A stretch of DNA of 64,000 nt from Imbricaverruca yamaguchii (lineage: Eukaryota; Arthropoda; Thecostraca; Neoverrucidae). Below are positions 37,102-49,299 of the stretch, one piece after another (position 1 is the first letter of the stretch; each line of letters begins with the position of its first letter). The notes beneath the pieces were generated by a model that did not search any database, was not told the DNA's origin, and saw nothing but the letters and a program-made list of their open reading frames with translations. The stretch spans positions 343,501 through 407,500 of the forward strand of contig JAOTOL010001286.1 in NCBI GenBank assembly GCA_034440575.1, given 5' to 3'. The position numbers and the translations under genes are program-made.

Positions 37102-40100
37102 TCATCCCTCCCTGTAATACTGAAAAGCAAGCCCTCTATTCTTATAATGATCGTCTATGCTATTTTTAAAGATGTTCAATGTGCTGCTACTGACGATGTT
37201 TTCTGGCAGCTGGTTCCCGTGTTCCACTACCCTGTTGGTGAAGAAAGTTTGCCTTAACCTTGTTCTGCTGTGGTTAATTTTAATTTGGAATTTATGATCT
37301 CTAATTGCATCATTTCTGTTAAATTCAAACATTTCCCCAAGGTATCCCCTCTCCAGACCATTGACAAATTTAAAGACCTTGATGCGATCTCCTCTCAGCC
37401 TTCTATATCTAAGTGAAAACATATTAAATTTCTTGAATCTTTCCTCATATGCCAGGTTGCTTATGCCATTAACCATTTTTGTAGCCCTCTTTTGTACTCT
37501 CTCTAAAAGCCAACAATCTTTTTCATAGCTAGGATACCAAGCTTGGATGCAGTATTCCAAATGTGGCCTGACGTATGCACAGTAAAGCTTTCTGATCACT
37601 TCCTCACTTCTGTATGATACATTCCTATTTATTGCCCCGAGCATTCTCAGTGCCTTCTTCCTGGCTTCCTTGGTCTGTTCTGATGCCCCCAGTTTTGTGT
37701 TTAGAATAACACCTAAACCCTTCTCCTGTTGAGTCACTGATGGCACTTGGCCACCCATCAAGTATGGAGCCTTCATATGCTGCTTACCTACATGCATGAT
37801 TTTGCACTTATCAAAATTAAATTTCATTTGCCATTCTTCGGACCACTTCACAAGTTCGTCTAAGTCTTTTTGCAGCGAAATATGCTCATCCTGACATGTT
37901 ATTGCCCTAAAGACCTTCAAATCATCCGCAAATTTCAAAACTTTACTGCTTAGGCCACTTTCAATGTTATTTACAAATATAATGAACAGTAATGGCCCTA
38001 GTACTGACCCCTGGGGGACTCCACTAAGAACATTTTGCCATGATGACGTTGTACCATTTAGCATCACTCTTTGCTGTCTATCTGAAAGCCACAACTCTAT
38101 CCATTTTAAGATGCTACCTGCAATACCATGGGACTGAAGCTGTATCATTAACCGTTTATGGGGTACCATGTCAAAGGCATTACTAAAGTCAAGATATCCT
38201 ACATCAACCTGATTTCCCTGATCAAATTGTTCTGTGGCGAAGTTCAAAAAGTCCAAGAGGTTTGTGAGACACGATCGTCCTTTTCTAAACCCATGTTGAG
38301 TATCTTGAATCAATCTGCTACCTTCCAGATAACTAACTATTCTATCCTTGATAATTGATTCGAGTACCTTGCAGACTAGAGATGTGAGACTTATTGGCCT
38401 ATAGTTTTCAACTTTCCCTCTTTCTCCTTTCTTGAAAATAGGAACTACATTTGCCCTTTTCCAATCCGTTGGAATTTCATTATGTGAAACTGATCTACAA
38501 AATATTATACTAAGTGGAAATGCCAGTTCCTTTTCAGTTTCCCGCAACACCCTAGCATAAATTTAATCAGGTCCTGCCGCCTTGTTTGGCTTTATTTTCC
38601 TGATATGATTGTAAACAACATCACTATCAATGAAATCAACATCATTTGTCAGATCCCATGTCACTGAACTATGGTGTGCGGTCGGCAGATTGGTCATATC
38701 TTCCAATGTAAACACTGATTTGAACTGGTTGCTCAGCTCCTCAACCATCTCACTATCCTCACCCAATGTAGTACCGTTTACTTCCAGTGGACCAATTGTG
38801 CTAGAAACTTTACTCAGCTTGTAGAAACTAAAGAACTTTTTACTGTCCCCATTACAGTTTCTAGCTAAATCCAGTTCCTTTGCTCGCTTTGCTGCTCTGG
38901 TTTTTTGCTTCACAGTGTCTCTAGCTTTTCGATACGCCTTTAGATTAACGATATTTGAGGCTTCTTTAAAAACTCTAAATGCAGTTTTCTTAGCCTTAAT
39001 TGTTTTTATCCCGTCTGGTGTAGGCCATGCTGGCTTTCCTACCCTTCTTTTGCGTCTTTGCTTTTGGGGGACATGTCTAATCTGAGTTTCCTTTAAGTAA
39101 GATTTGAACTTTTCCCACATTTCACAGGCATTTAAATTGGAGAATTCTTCTTCCCATCTGATAGCACTTAAAGCCGCTCTCATGCCGTTAAAGTCTGCTG
39201 TGTTGAAATTTGGAACCTTTACCGAATTATCCTTGATAATTTCCCCTACATGTGCCTTGAATCTAACTATGTTATGGTCACTTTTTCCCAGAGTTTCGCC
39301 TACAGTCAAGTCTTGAACCAAGTCACTTAAATCCGAGAATACATGGTCCAAGAATGAACCATGCCTGGTAGGTTCCGATAAAAACTGGTGTAAGAACAGG
39401 TCCTCTTCAAGGCATTTCCTAAACATTTTGCATGATGGGGAGCCAACACGAGCATTTTCATAACCTTTTAGATTAAAGTCACCGAGAATAAGGCACTTCC
39501 TCTTAAAGTTTCTACTGATTTCCTCACAAATCACCTTGTCAAGCTCCAGTTGCTCAGAATGTGGCAGGGTTCCTGATCGGTAGAAAGCTCCTATCCTAAG
39601 ATTATTGCTGTTGCCTTTTCCCACAGTGACATCAAGCCAAATGGACTCCACAGACACATTTTTATCCCCACCTGCTACTTTTTGAGAACTGAATAAGCTA
39701 TTCATATAGAGCATTACACCACCCCCTTTCATTGCTGGACCCCTATTGCACGAAAACATATTGTATCCCTGGATCTCATAGTCCTGTAAGTTATCTCCAA
39801 AATACCCTTCACTGACCCATGCCTCCGTAATGCAAACAAAATCCGGTTCCTCCTCAGCAACATAATATTTGAACTCATCAAATTTGGAACGGATACTCTG
39901 AGCATTAAACATCATACACTTAACAAATGCTCCATAACCACCTTTGGCTTTTTCATATTGAGGAGTTCTTTTATCACTAGATGAACTATAACTCTGTCCC
40001 CTTGAGTTGCTGCTGTCCCTATTTGCAGACTTTGAAGTTCTATTGCCTTGGCTGACACTATTGGAATATTCCTGAGTTGGCAATGCAATTTCATCCCTCC

Positions 40101-40104
40101 CCAC
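37102..40104 (-). pseudogene. CR1-like LINE ORF2: endonuclease plus reverse transcriptase, one stop codon
   Basis: About 1,000 codons. After a serine-rich N-terminus the APE-type endonuclease runs from MFNAQSIRSKFDEF with ITEAW, FYRSG, LILGDFN and GKSDHNIVRF, which hold the expected Asn, Glu, Asp/Asn and SDH residues. A basic linker leads to the RT: NKAAGPD, WKRANVVPIFKKG, YRPISLTS, QHGFRKGRSC, YLDFSNAFD, GVPQGSVLGPLLFI and the catalytic FADDLKVF, then a thumb and C-terminal region ending AFQYYREG. One in-frame TAA at about 38560 follows AGPD; copy 2 has GAA there. The first codon taken for the frame is GTG, so the true start is uncertain. Confidence 0.93.
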
Positions 40105-40112
40105 CCCATTTC

Positions 40113-41059
40113 CTAGTTTCCCTGAAGGACATGCTCGTATACTTTGCCTAACACATGGACCCCCTTCTCAGAAAAGTGCAGGCCATCCCTCTGATAGAGG
40201 TCCCACGATGCATAAAACCTGCTCCACTCATCTGCAAATAGAAAACCTAGCTCATGGCAGAGCTTTCCTACCCTGGCGTTAGCTGCCAGTGCCCTAGAGC
40301 TCCACTCAGGGGAGGCTCTAGCCCTAGGGAAAATTGCTGTTACAATGACTCTATTTGTACCCTTCAGGGTGGCCAGCAGGGCCCTGTACTCCCGCAGAAG
40401 CTCCTCACTCCTAGTATGACCTATGTTATGTACCCCTACATGCACTTTGTCTGTGTTAAACTGGTGATCACTGGTGACCTGTGCCACCGCAGGTACCAGG
40501 TCCTTCACCTTGGCACCAGGCCTGGTGATGCACCTCCTGTCCCTCCTACCTTTACAAAATACCCGCTCTAAATGACGCACCCGAGAGTCTCCTATGACCA
40601 GCTCTGACTGCTATCCTGGGGGCAGTCATCCAATGCCTGGAACATATTTGTTGTTACTATGCCTGCCCGCTGGGCCGGTCAGCTAGACTTCCTCCCCCTC
40701 CTACCACCTGCCACCTGCGACTCACTGACCCTTTCCTTAGGTTCGCGTCTCCAAATCCTCCACCCCCTGACCTCATGCCACTTCCCCTCCTGTGACCTAC
40801 CAGAACTACCCATCCTCTGTTCACTATTAACACTATTAACACTCCCCTCTTGAGAGATCCCAGCCACCTCCACAGTAGGGGAAACCTCAGCTACCTGGTG
40901 GCCTGCGACCACCTGGGCATATGATGTCCCTGCTACGGAGTGACCCCTTGTTGCTTTATCTTGCCTACCCTGTGCAACAAGGGCAGCCTTGAGGTTGGAA
41001 ACCTCTGCCTTAAGGGTCCTAATTTCTTCCTCTAGTGCCTGCATCCTGGTCGAAACCAT
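40113..41059 (-). pseudogene. CR1-like LINE ORF1: coiled coil plus SGNH/GDSL-type esterase domain
   Basis: Starts MVSTRMQALEEEIRTLKAEV, a heptad-patterned coiled coil suited to oligomerisation. A variable middle is followed by an SGNH hydrolase-like domain: VIGDSRVRHLERVF (nucleophile Ser block), an HVGVHNIGH block, VIVTAIFPRA and YQRDGLHFSEKGVHVL (Asp/His block). Esterase domains in ORF1 are an established feature of CR1/L2-clade LINEs. A TGA near 40684 (CGA in copy 2) and a one-base frameshift near 40610 break it. The stop codon lies 8 nt before the ORF2 frame opens, as in copy 2. Confidence 0.85.
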
Positions 41060-41529
41060 CCTAACCGCTGCAGCTTATGCCTAGATTTAGATTCCAATTA
41101 ACTCGCTAAACAACCGACACAAAAGCTAACTATCATTCACTATAATAATATCATTCACTACCTCCTATACTGTAAGTTAAATATCTGAGTGCCTCAAGAA
41201 AAGCAGAAACTATAAAACAATTTTGTTTTTTTATGTTTTTTTAAATTAAATAAATAAACAAGATGTCTAATCTAATTGTCTTCCACACAAGTAGACAACT
41301 ATATGAATATCCCTTTTGATATCACTTATGGCTAGACAGAAAAATGAAAAGTCACACAGCACTCATGAATACCCCCAACTTACTACTAATTAAACTGTCT
41401 TAAACTTCAACACAAAACACACTATGCACACCAAAAAATAAATAAAGTATGTTAGGATAGTATGAATGTTGTCTAATGTACTTATCAAATCTACACACTT
41501 GTAATATCTCCTACTACAGAAATCAACAT

Positions 41530-42323
41530 GATAATACATCGTAGATGTAACAGCTGCAAGATGACACATAGTTTGCTTTGTATGTTAGGTTAGTTAGTTA
41601 ATTTAATTTAGGGGTGCTTTGATCAGTGCTATGATATTAGTACCCAGCGCTTGGCATGTCCAGAAGAGGATGTCCACTCATGTTCGTTATTTACATGCAC
41701 GCATCATGCCAAATGTTACAAAGTAGCTCTGCCATGCCAATCTGGTCCTCCCGCTGCTATGCCAATGCAATAGATCGATAGTTACGCCCTAATATGATTG
41801 AAGGAGACTAACATAATAATGTTAGGAGGAAATAAACATCTCAGAATCGAACTCATCCAGAGCCAGTGTATTTTTTAACGCGGGGGTGGAGGGGACATAG
41901 CTAGCTGGTCTGAATGGGAATGCATGGAGTTAGAGCATGAATCAAGAATGTATATGACTTCTAGATAACCTGTTAAATGTATTCACCTTTTTCTAATAGC
42001 AGGATAGCAGGATTTCAATTATCATGCGTACAATTTCTGACGATTTTGGATACACCGAGATATAAAACGGTTATTTGGGCTTTGAGTTGCATCGACCACC
42101 GATCATACAGCGTCCCACTTTATGTTATCGTCAGTTCATATATTTCATTTGATTATATTAGGGTAGGTTGAACAAAGTTAATGGAGGGGGCACATGTGTA
42201 TCTATGAGTTGCAGCAACATCATATGGTTATTACTTTGCACTGATCAAACATTAAAAATGAAGGTGCAAAAGGTGAGGGCCTAGGTCTTTAATTGCGGTC
42301 CATTTCATCTCTGTCAGATCCTT
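41530..42323. other. No recognisable feature
   Basis: Flank of the LINE; AT-rich with short ORFs. A TTATTTGGGCTTTGAGTTGC then ATCGACCA segment near 42074 resembles sequence near 18900, a hint of an unassigned short repeat. Confidence 0.4.
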
Positions 42324-43965
42324 ACACCCCGTCTCGGGGGTGCGGGGGGTCGATAGAGACCTCATCCAATCTCCAAACTAAGCGTCGCACGAAAACTAAG
42401 TAGGTGTCATCGGAAAGCGCTCGACGAGTAGGGCCAAACACCACGGCACATCATGTTTCCCCCAAAAGTGACGTAGCTATGGGCCCTAGAGTTTCACGAC
42501 TTACACTATGTTTGTGGCTCTGGGGGTAGGGTTCAGTTTGAGGGAGGCCTGAAAAAAAAAAAATTTGGAATCAGAAAAGGAAAGAGAGATCGGCCAGGGC
42601 AATACAATTTTCGTCACCAACAAATCAGCTTTTTATTCCAGAATTTTTCGTTCCAATTTTCCTTAATTTTCCTTTTTTAATGGGTAGAAGAGACCGAAAA
42701 ATATTATTCGAAGTCAACTTGACCTCCTAAAACATTCTTACTTCAGCCAGAATTTTTAATTTAAACACTAATTGGCAAATATGGAAAATTGATAGGTAAT
42801 TAAAAGAGAAAAAAAAGTGAAAAATCACCTCGTACGTTTTGTTGCATCCCTAAAGATAAGCAAACGCTGAAAGTTTCATTAAAATATCTTTGTCCGTTAA
42901 CACGCACCCTGGGGGGGGGCGAAATCCGCCCACCCCTCCGGTTTTTCGTAGATAACTCCAGATTTTAGCGGCAGATTTACGCCATTGTTTGGGTACCTAC
43001 TTAGAAATGACAGGCGCATCGTTTAAGGGAAGAAAAATGAAAATCGGCCGACACTTTTTCGACTTGGGGGCCGTTAAGGTTACAAAATTCGCAGCGCCAG
43101 ACCACAAACATCGGCGCTGATGCGCTTCCTGTATATTGGCAAAATGGATGTATTCCTAACAACACCAGCGACTCGTTTGATGCATATTATTATGCTACAT
43201 GATTTAAAAGTCATGTCAGGTCGCCGAGGGCAGGTCAGGTCAAGTTAATGACAGGCTAATGGAACCAAACTTGGTTAACTAAAATATTGTCATAGATGCA
43301 AATGACTGTCATGCGAATGATGTCACTTTCCATGCTACTCCCTACACATCCGGGAATCTACTGTTTGCCATTGTGTGCCTAAGCGTTTCCATGCTGTATT
43401 CATGTATTTCACTCCTTTCTTCGCGAAGACGATTGTGCCGAGCCGCCTGACGGAGCAGTCGGGTTGACACCCCGGTTCCGGTAACTGAAGCAGGTAATGA
43501 CTTGATAAAGTGTTCCTATCTGGGTGACCTGAGGTCAAATGGCGGATCTGGCAGCTATATTGCATCATTAGCAATGTCCAAACCAACCAAATGGGCGCTG
43601 CATGACGGAAGCAGTCGATGCGCTCCTAAGCCCAAATAACCGACAATCTCAATGCTCTAGCCCTAATAGGAGCCGAGATCCCAGTGGGCGGAACCCGCCC
43701 CCTACAGTGCGTGTAATTTTCAGAGGCCCTCCAGGGCGCGTGATAAAGCGTGACGACTAGTTCAACTTTTTGGAGGTAACCTCACTTGCCCTTATTTATC
43801 CCGTTGACCCTAGATGACCGGACTTCAAAATTTTGACACAACATGCTAAATTGTTGTGGGAAAAGGCATGCCAAATTTCGGCGCCATGCCACGCGTCGTT
43901 CTTTCACCATCCGCGGAAAACATTATGGTGGGTTTGTCAATGACCCCCTCGAGACGGCGACGCGT
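42324..43965 (+). mobile_element. MITE family A copy interrupted by element B
   Basis: The left end CACCCCGTCTCGGGGG and the right end CCCCCTCGAGACGGCGACG form an imperfect inverted repeat. Each is flanked by TTA, so a TA target duplication is plausible. Internal landmarks (GTGTCATCGGAAAGCGCTCG, GATAAGCAAACGCTGAAAG, GCGTGACGACTAG) match 17504-18311. Removing the 844-bp insert at 42900-43743 leaves about 800 bp, the size of the full-length copy. Confidence 0.82.
42900..43743 (+). mobile_element. Element B: 844-bp MITE-like insertion in MITE A
   Basis: The insert starts ACACGCACCCTGGGGGGG. Its other end, reverse-complemented, reads TCACGCGCCCTGGAGGG, an inverted repeat of about 17 bp. TA lies on each side (42898-42899 and 43744-43745), and the uninterrupted element at 17504-18311 has CCGTTACAGCG at this point, which shows the empty site. 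No transposase is encoded. TA duplication suggests mobilisation by a Tc1/mariner-like or similar enzyme (inference). Confidence 0.82.
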
Positions 43966-43969
43966 TAAT

Positions 43970-44815
43970 GCAACCACATAGTGTTGATCTAAAAATGTGC
44001 TGAATAGTGGGATGGTCATGCCCAACTGGACATAAATGGTACTTATATGCACGAAGAGCTTACGTGAACTAGTTACAGAATGCACCCAGGCAATACTTGT
44101 GTGATGCCCACCCCCAAAGGTAGCCTGATGACAGGAGCCTCATTATTATACTATGATTCCCAGATTTAAGTTCGAAATGACGCTTAACCAGGAATATCTT
44201 CTTTTTACTCCTAGTTCCCAATGTCACCAATTTGTTTTCTCAATGCCACTTCCTGCTTTTACCCCCCCCCCCCACAATATACGAAGCAGTTAAAAACATT
44301 CAATAATTAGGAATTAGCACCTATAAGGGAAATTATTGGTTATAACCATGTATGTAAGATAATGCTACCATAACCCTGGAGAAAAGGCGCTCATCACCCC
44401 AGCCAATACCACATCCCTAGTACCCCAAAACTCCATTCACCAACATCCAACATAACCATTAATGCCTATCTACCTACCTACCCAACCCTATTAGCTCCAT
44501 CGTACTTAACACATGTGGCTTGAGTCCCCATCAATAATTTTCAGTGTGATTTCAATGTACAGTGTGCCCCCTTAGCATAAGTATGAGTCAATCCACTACA
44601 ACTTAGAACTAATCCACATGTTGCACCAAAAAAGTATTTATTATATTTTAAAGTAACTAACTGAGGGACTCCATGGCATCAGCAGGTAGCCTTTCCACTG
44701 ATCAATAATGTTTTGACAGGGACCTGTTGTTTAGCTGTTCTACACCTTGATTTGTCTAACCTGAAGTGATGATCCCATGTGACAGTCTAGATAGAAGGGC
44801 ATCATTAACATTGAC
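43970..44815. other. No recognisable feature
   Basis: Contains a C-run near 44262 but no gene, RNA or repeat that I can support. Confidence 0.45.
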
Positions 44816-44819
44816 CTGA

Positions 44820-45460
44820 TCTAGCTATTTAATGATGGCATGCATTTCAATCATATTACCCCTTAATCTCCTTTACTCCACTGATTACTTATCTAATGCC
44901 AATTTTAAGTTGCCTAGTTCACTGATGGTTCTAATGGCTTTGCGCTGCACTCTTTCAGGTATATCTGTGTTTTGTCTAAGTGGGGGCTCCATGCCTGTAC
45001 GTAATATTCTAAGTGGGCTGTACGTAGGCTAAGTACAGTTTTTCATGACTACCTTGCTTTTATACCTCACCCTTCTATTAATGATTTCAAGCATTCTGAA
45101 TGCTGGGTTCGAAGCTGAAGTACCATTTCTTCTGCTTTTAGGTCATTTTACACCAACACACCTGAATATCTTTCATCGTTAATACCACTCAGTTTCCTAC
45201 CTCCCATTGTATATCTGGAAGTCTCACTACCAGACCCCAGCCGCATAAGCTTCCATTTTCATAGTTGAAAGACATCTGCCAATGATAGGACCACTTTTTA
45301 GGTCGTTCTTGTCTAGTTGAACATTACTATGTAGACCACTACTGTTAGCCACTCCTACCAGCCTCATGTCATCAGCAAACTTGAACACCTTATCCTTAAC
45401 CCCTACCTGAATGTTATTCACAAAAATGATAAAGAGAAGTGACCCTAGGTGAAATGGCTA
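44820..45460 (-). pseudogene. Degraded CR1-like LINE reverse-transcriptase fragment
   Basis: The minus strand from about 45460 reads SLLFIIFVNNIQVGV then VFKFADDMRLVG, the RT catalytic region (FADD). Further left, broken frames echo the thumb region (lengths of 'RRVRYKSKVV' and 'LQPTYSPL' type). It differs from the 37000-41527 family and has many stops, so it is an older insertion. The 5' and 3' parts are missing. Confidence 0.75.
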
Positions 45461-45479
45461 AAAGCATAGAAGTTGAAAA

Positions 45480-45770
45480 GAATACAATTAACGTAGAATA
45501 AGATTAAAAAGAATGAATTTAAAGTAGAATACAACTAAAGAAGAATATAATTAAAGTATAATATAATTAATGAAGAAAATAACTAAAGAAGAAAATAATT
45601 AAAGAAGAATATAATTAAAGAAGAATATATGTAAAGAATAATATAATCAAAGGAAGAAAATAATTAAAGAAGAATATAATTAAAGAAGAATATAATTAAA
45701 GAAGAATATAACTAAAGAATATAATTAAAGAAGAATATAATGAAAGAAGAATATAATTAAATAATTTTTG
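45480..45770. repeat. AT-rich ~16-bp tandem repeat (ATTAAAGAAGAATATA)
   Basis: Imperfect copies of ATTAAAGAAGAATATA are tandemly arranged, with some shortened by 5 bp and ACTAAAG or GTAAAG variants. Composition is nearly all A, T and G on this strand. Confidence 0.92.
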
Positions 45771-46778
45771 TCATGCAATTAATAAAGAATGTTTTAACAA
45801 CACATAATATCATATCACTTTGACAAAGTTAAGAAGAGTCAAAGGAATCAAAATTCAGGGGCTAAAAGTATAAAAGAAAAATATATAAAAAATAATAAGT
45901 AAAAACAAGGCAAATGAATACACCAAAAGAACGTGGCCAAAGCGTCAGATAAAGGAAGACATAAACAAGTTAACAGAGCAAGTTAAAATAATAGAAGCAA
46001 AAAATACAAGTAAAAAGAACAGCAGTTCAAAGAGTCCAAGTGAAAAGAGCAAGATACAATACTAAAAATGTAAAGAATGGAAAAAAAATCCACTTTTCGC
46101 ATACCTAGAACCAATCACCAACGACATCATCAGGTACGTTGGCAATTACCCACCTGAAATGCCCAAATGTAGATAGGTACCCTACAAACCTGCTATACTA
46201 ACTTCAATTGTATGTATGCTATTGCACTATTTTACGGCACTATTAATGCACTGACATTTTAACAGCTATAGGTGCAAATAAATAAATTACGCGCAATTTT
46301 TTTCATTTCGAAATCAGTAGTGCCCAGGATTCCCCGTCAGATAAACATCTTACCCACCGTCACCTGACACGCACACCTGACGCGAAGCTACTTCAGCGAT
46401 GGCCGAATAAAAATAGAGATGGTGATATCAATCGCAAGCTATGTTCTGAAACACCAACTTTTAAAACCACTAATCGTAATTTCGAACCTTTTATATTTAT
46501 TGGTCAATTAGGAATTAGTACTAACCTAATTTATAGTTGTATTCATGAAACATTGTTCTTAGCAGCAGGAGTCTCGTCACCACTATTTCCACTAGAACAA
46601 GAACTTACACACGCTTGACCGATTTCTAGTTCACACAGATTCACGCACACACACATTTGAAAGTCCTGATTTGATGATTACTGAGGTCCATGAAGAAATT
46701 TCGCCAGCTGACTGAGAAACACCCAAAAACGCGTTTTGATTGGTCAAAATACCGAGGTCCACCTATCGGGGCCACACA

Positions 46779-46780
<2 letters not shown>
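45771..46780. other. No recognisable feature
   Basis: A-rich at the left (to about 46090), then ordinary non-coding sequence without supported ORFs. Confidence 0.5.

Positions 46781-46781
<1 letters not shown>

Positions 46782-46848
<67 letters not shown>
46782..46848. repeat. (AT)n microsatellite
   Basis: About 33 AT units, directly beside the left arm of the foldback at 46850. Confidence 0.97.
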
Positions 46849-47502
<654 letters not shown>

Positions 47503-47983
47503 CAGCCTTAGTTTACTACTTTTAGTATACTAATTTACAAGTAGAGGTCAAGACGAGGAGTTAATTGACACAGCAACAAAACGACGTATCCAAAGCTAAT
47601 ATTCATCATAAACCAGGTTTGCCTCAGTCGATGGCTGATTTGAAGCATTTAGTGTCCGACTTCTCTCGGCATGTATGCATGCATGTAGAAAATGGTAGAT
47701 CAGTGAGCAAGATCAATGCGAGGATGGTCCGGTGTAAATGTCACTTTAAGGTGTGAATTCCATTTAATGCTGGACCGCGAATCGGGAGAGGGAGAGCTCT
47801 AGAAAAGCACTCCCTTCCCTCCTGAACATTTTCCGTACAGCTACTGGCTGGTAAAATTATCGTGCGTAAGTGTAGAGGCCATCAGAAGATTTGCTGGTGG
47901 ATCGAACCCAACCATGTGCCATTCATGCGTGCGCCCATGCACAATATTGCTTTCGCAGCGCGATTGCAGAGTACTTGGACAAG

Positions 47984-48199
47984 TCACAGATTGTCGAGAA
48001 ACCACTGGACCATATCGCAGGTCTTGAGCACGCGGGGCATCTTGAACTGGCCGGATGCGGCACGCGTGGTGCCGACCAAGTGCTGACGGAACCGCGAGAA
48101 CGTGCCGGTCGGCACCTGGCGCGCCGACATCTTGGCGATCTTTCCCAGCTTGCGGAAACTGGCGTATTCGTCGTCCTCTTCGCGCAGAATGGTGTCGAC
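47984..48199 (-). CDS. GH3-domain protein (GHDC-like), last coding exon
   Basis: The exon opens after an acceptor (TGTGTCGCAG, AG at 48201-48200) with VDTILREEDDEYASFRKLG, continues IAKMSARQVPTGTFSRF and ends MPRVLKTCDMVQWFLDNL before TGA at 47984. This matches the end of the C-terminal domain of animal GH3-domain proteins, which have a Y.S.R..G.I segment, a V..G.F turn and a terminal MPRVL block. It joins the exon at 49300-49516 in phase 0. Plant GH3 proteins are acyl-acid amido synthetases; the animal GHDC/LGP1 reaction is not established. Higher GC than its surroundings. No polyadenylation signal was identified. Confidence 0.75.
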   Translation of the reverse strand, partial: VDTILREEDDEYASFRKLGKIAKMSARQVPTGTFSRFRQHLVGTTRAASGQFKMPRVLKTCDMVQWFLDNL

Positions 48200-49299
48200 C
48201 TGCGACACAGGTGGTGATACATCGTCGTTCTGACTGGCCGAGCATCACGAAAAACCCTGGTGCGGCCGAGCAGGAAAAATTATCGTTGGAAATGCTACAT
48301 TACTTACGCTACGATGAACAAAAGAAGATGCAACGAAGACAAGAAGATGTCAAAGTGCCTTTGCTACCTTGATGTGGCAGCCACTGCCCGTAGCCCATCG
48401 CATTCAACATGGAGACATGTGAGACAAAGCTGGACGCCTGAGCAAATCAAGAACAAGTTTCATAGTTTGCTTTGCGGATATTTTCTTGTAAATGATGCAT
48501 GAACCTGCAAGGGGAAATTAAATATGAAATGTTTGGTCTGTTACCTGCAAATGATGAAAATTGTGTGCAAAATTGGAATATACGAAAGACCTTCGGTAAT
48601 AGTGATCACAGCATTATACGTTTTACCTTATGTGTTGTAAGTGCAGGATTCAATAATATTTTGATAAGAAAGTTTGACAAAAGGAATTACAATACGTTCC
48701 GGGTCTTCCTGGATGAAATTCACTGGGAAGAGTTATTGATAGGTTTGTATGCTTATGAAATGTGGAGAATAATAAAAGATCACATTCGTCAAGGTCAGGT
48801 ATTGACCAAAAAGCTAGGAGCTTGTTAGTTGCTGAGCTAAAATATCTTCGATCGGCTTTCTTTCACAGTCATTTCAAGATTGTGATAAAGGGGATGGAGA
48901 CCAGGCACGAGGTACAATGTAAGCTGGTTGTAGGATGGATCAGAAGGCTCGGTACGGTTTCCAAGTTATATTGAATGGATCAATTGATACATCGACAAAA
49001 CGATGTTCAGAAGCACGCGAACCTCTTAAAATGGTTCGTTCGTAATGGTCTTTTGAATAATTTCCTTCCATTGACAACATGAGAGCAAACACAAAATCGT
49101 ACACAACGAATAGGGTCAGGTTATTTTGCCATCGGAAGCCTGTTTTTCATCACCACTGGAAAGAATGGGGGATTGCTTTGTAATCTCTCTCTGTCTTCTC
49201 TTTCTTTGTCTTCAGCAGTGGCAGAGTGTCATCCGCTAGAGATTTGCTACGCTAAAGAATGCGATCGAACTGACGTGTGCCTGGTCAGTGCATGCTTAC
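48200..49299 (-). other. Predicted intron of the GH3-domain gene
   Basis: The donor GTAAGC starts at 49299 and the acceptor AG is at 48201-48200, preceded by a pyrimidine-leaning ATCACCACCTGTGTCGCAG. The 1.1-kb intron holds a LINE fragment on the opposite strand (48499-48960). Confidence 0.7.
48499..48960 (+). pseudogene. CR1-like LINE endonuclease/linker fragment
   Basis: The frame from 48499 contains FGNSDHSIIRFTLCV (the SDH motif at the end of the endonuclease), then FDKRNYNTFRVFLDEIHWEE and YAYEMWRIIKDHI. The same order as GKSDHNIVRF...WEEEF...CEMWEKFK is seen in the LINE at 37000-41527, but the sequence has diverged much further. It is an old fragment with no RT. Confidence 0.75.

Larger units (their letters stand above)
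37000..41527 (-). mobile_element. Near full-length CR1-like LINE, copy 1 (~4.5 kb)
   Basis: Reading leftwards: 5' UTR (41527-41060), ORF1 (41059-40113), ORF2 (40104-37102) and a short 3' UTR that ends in a TTATGCCTTTATGTCTTTATG tail. The same order and flanking UTRs occur in copy 2 at 55674-60186, which defines the element limits. CR1-like elements move by endonuclease nicking and target-primed reverse transcription. The lesions seen are one stop codon in ORF2 and a stop plus a frameshift in ORF1, so it is a recent but probably inactive insertion. Confidence 0.92.

Noticed and set aside
47841..48248. Alternative 135-codon minus-strand ORF overlapping the GH3 exon
   Set aside because: Its sequence is a frame-shifted shadow of the exon that matches GH3; Arg/Ala-rich translation is typical of GC-rich antiframe.
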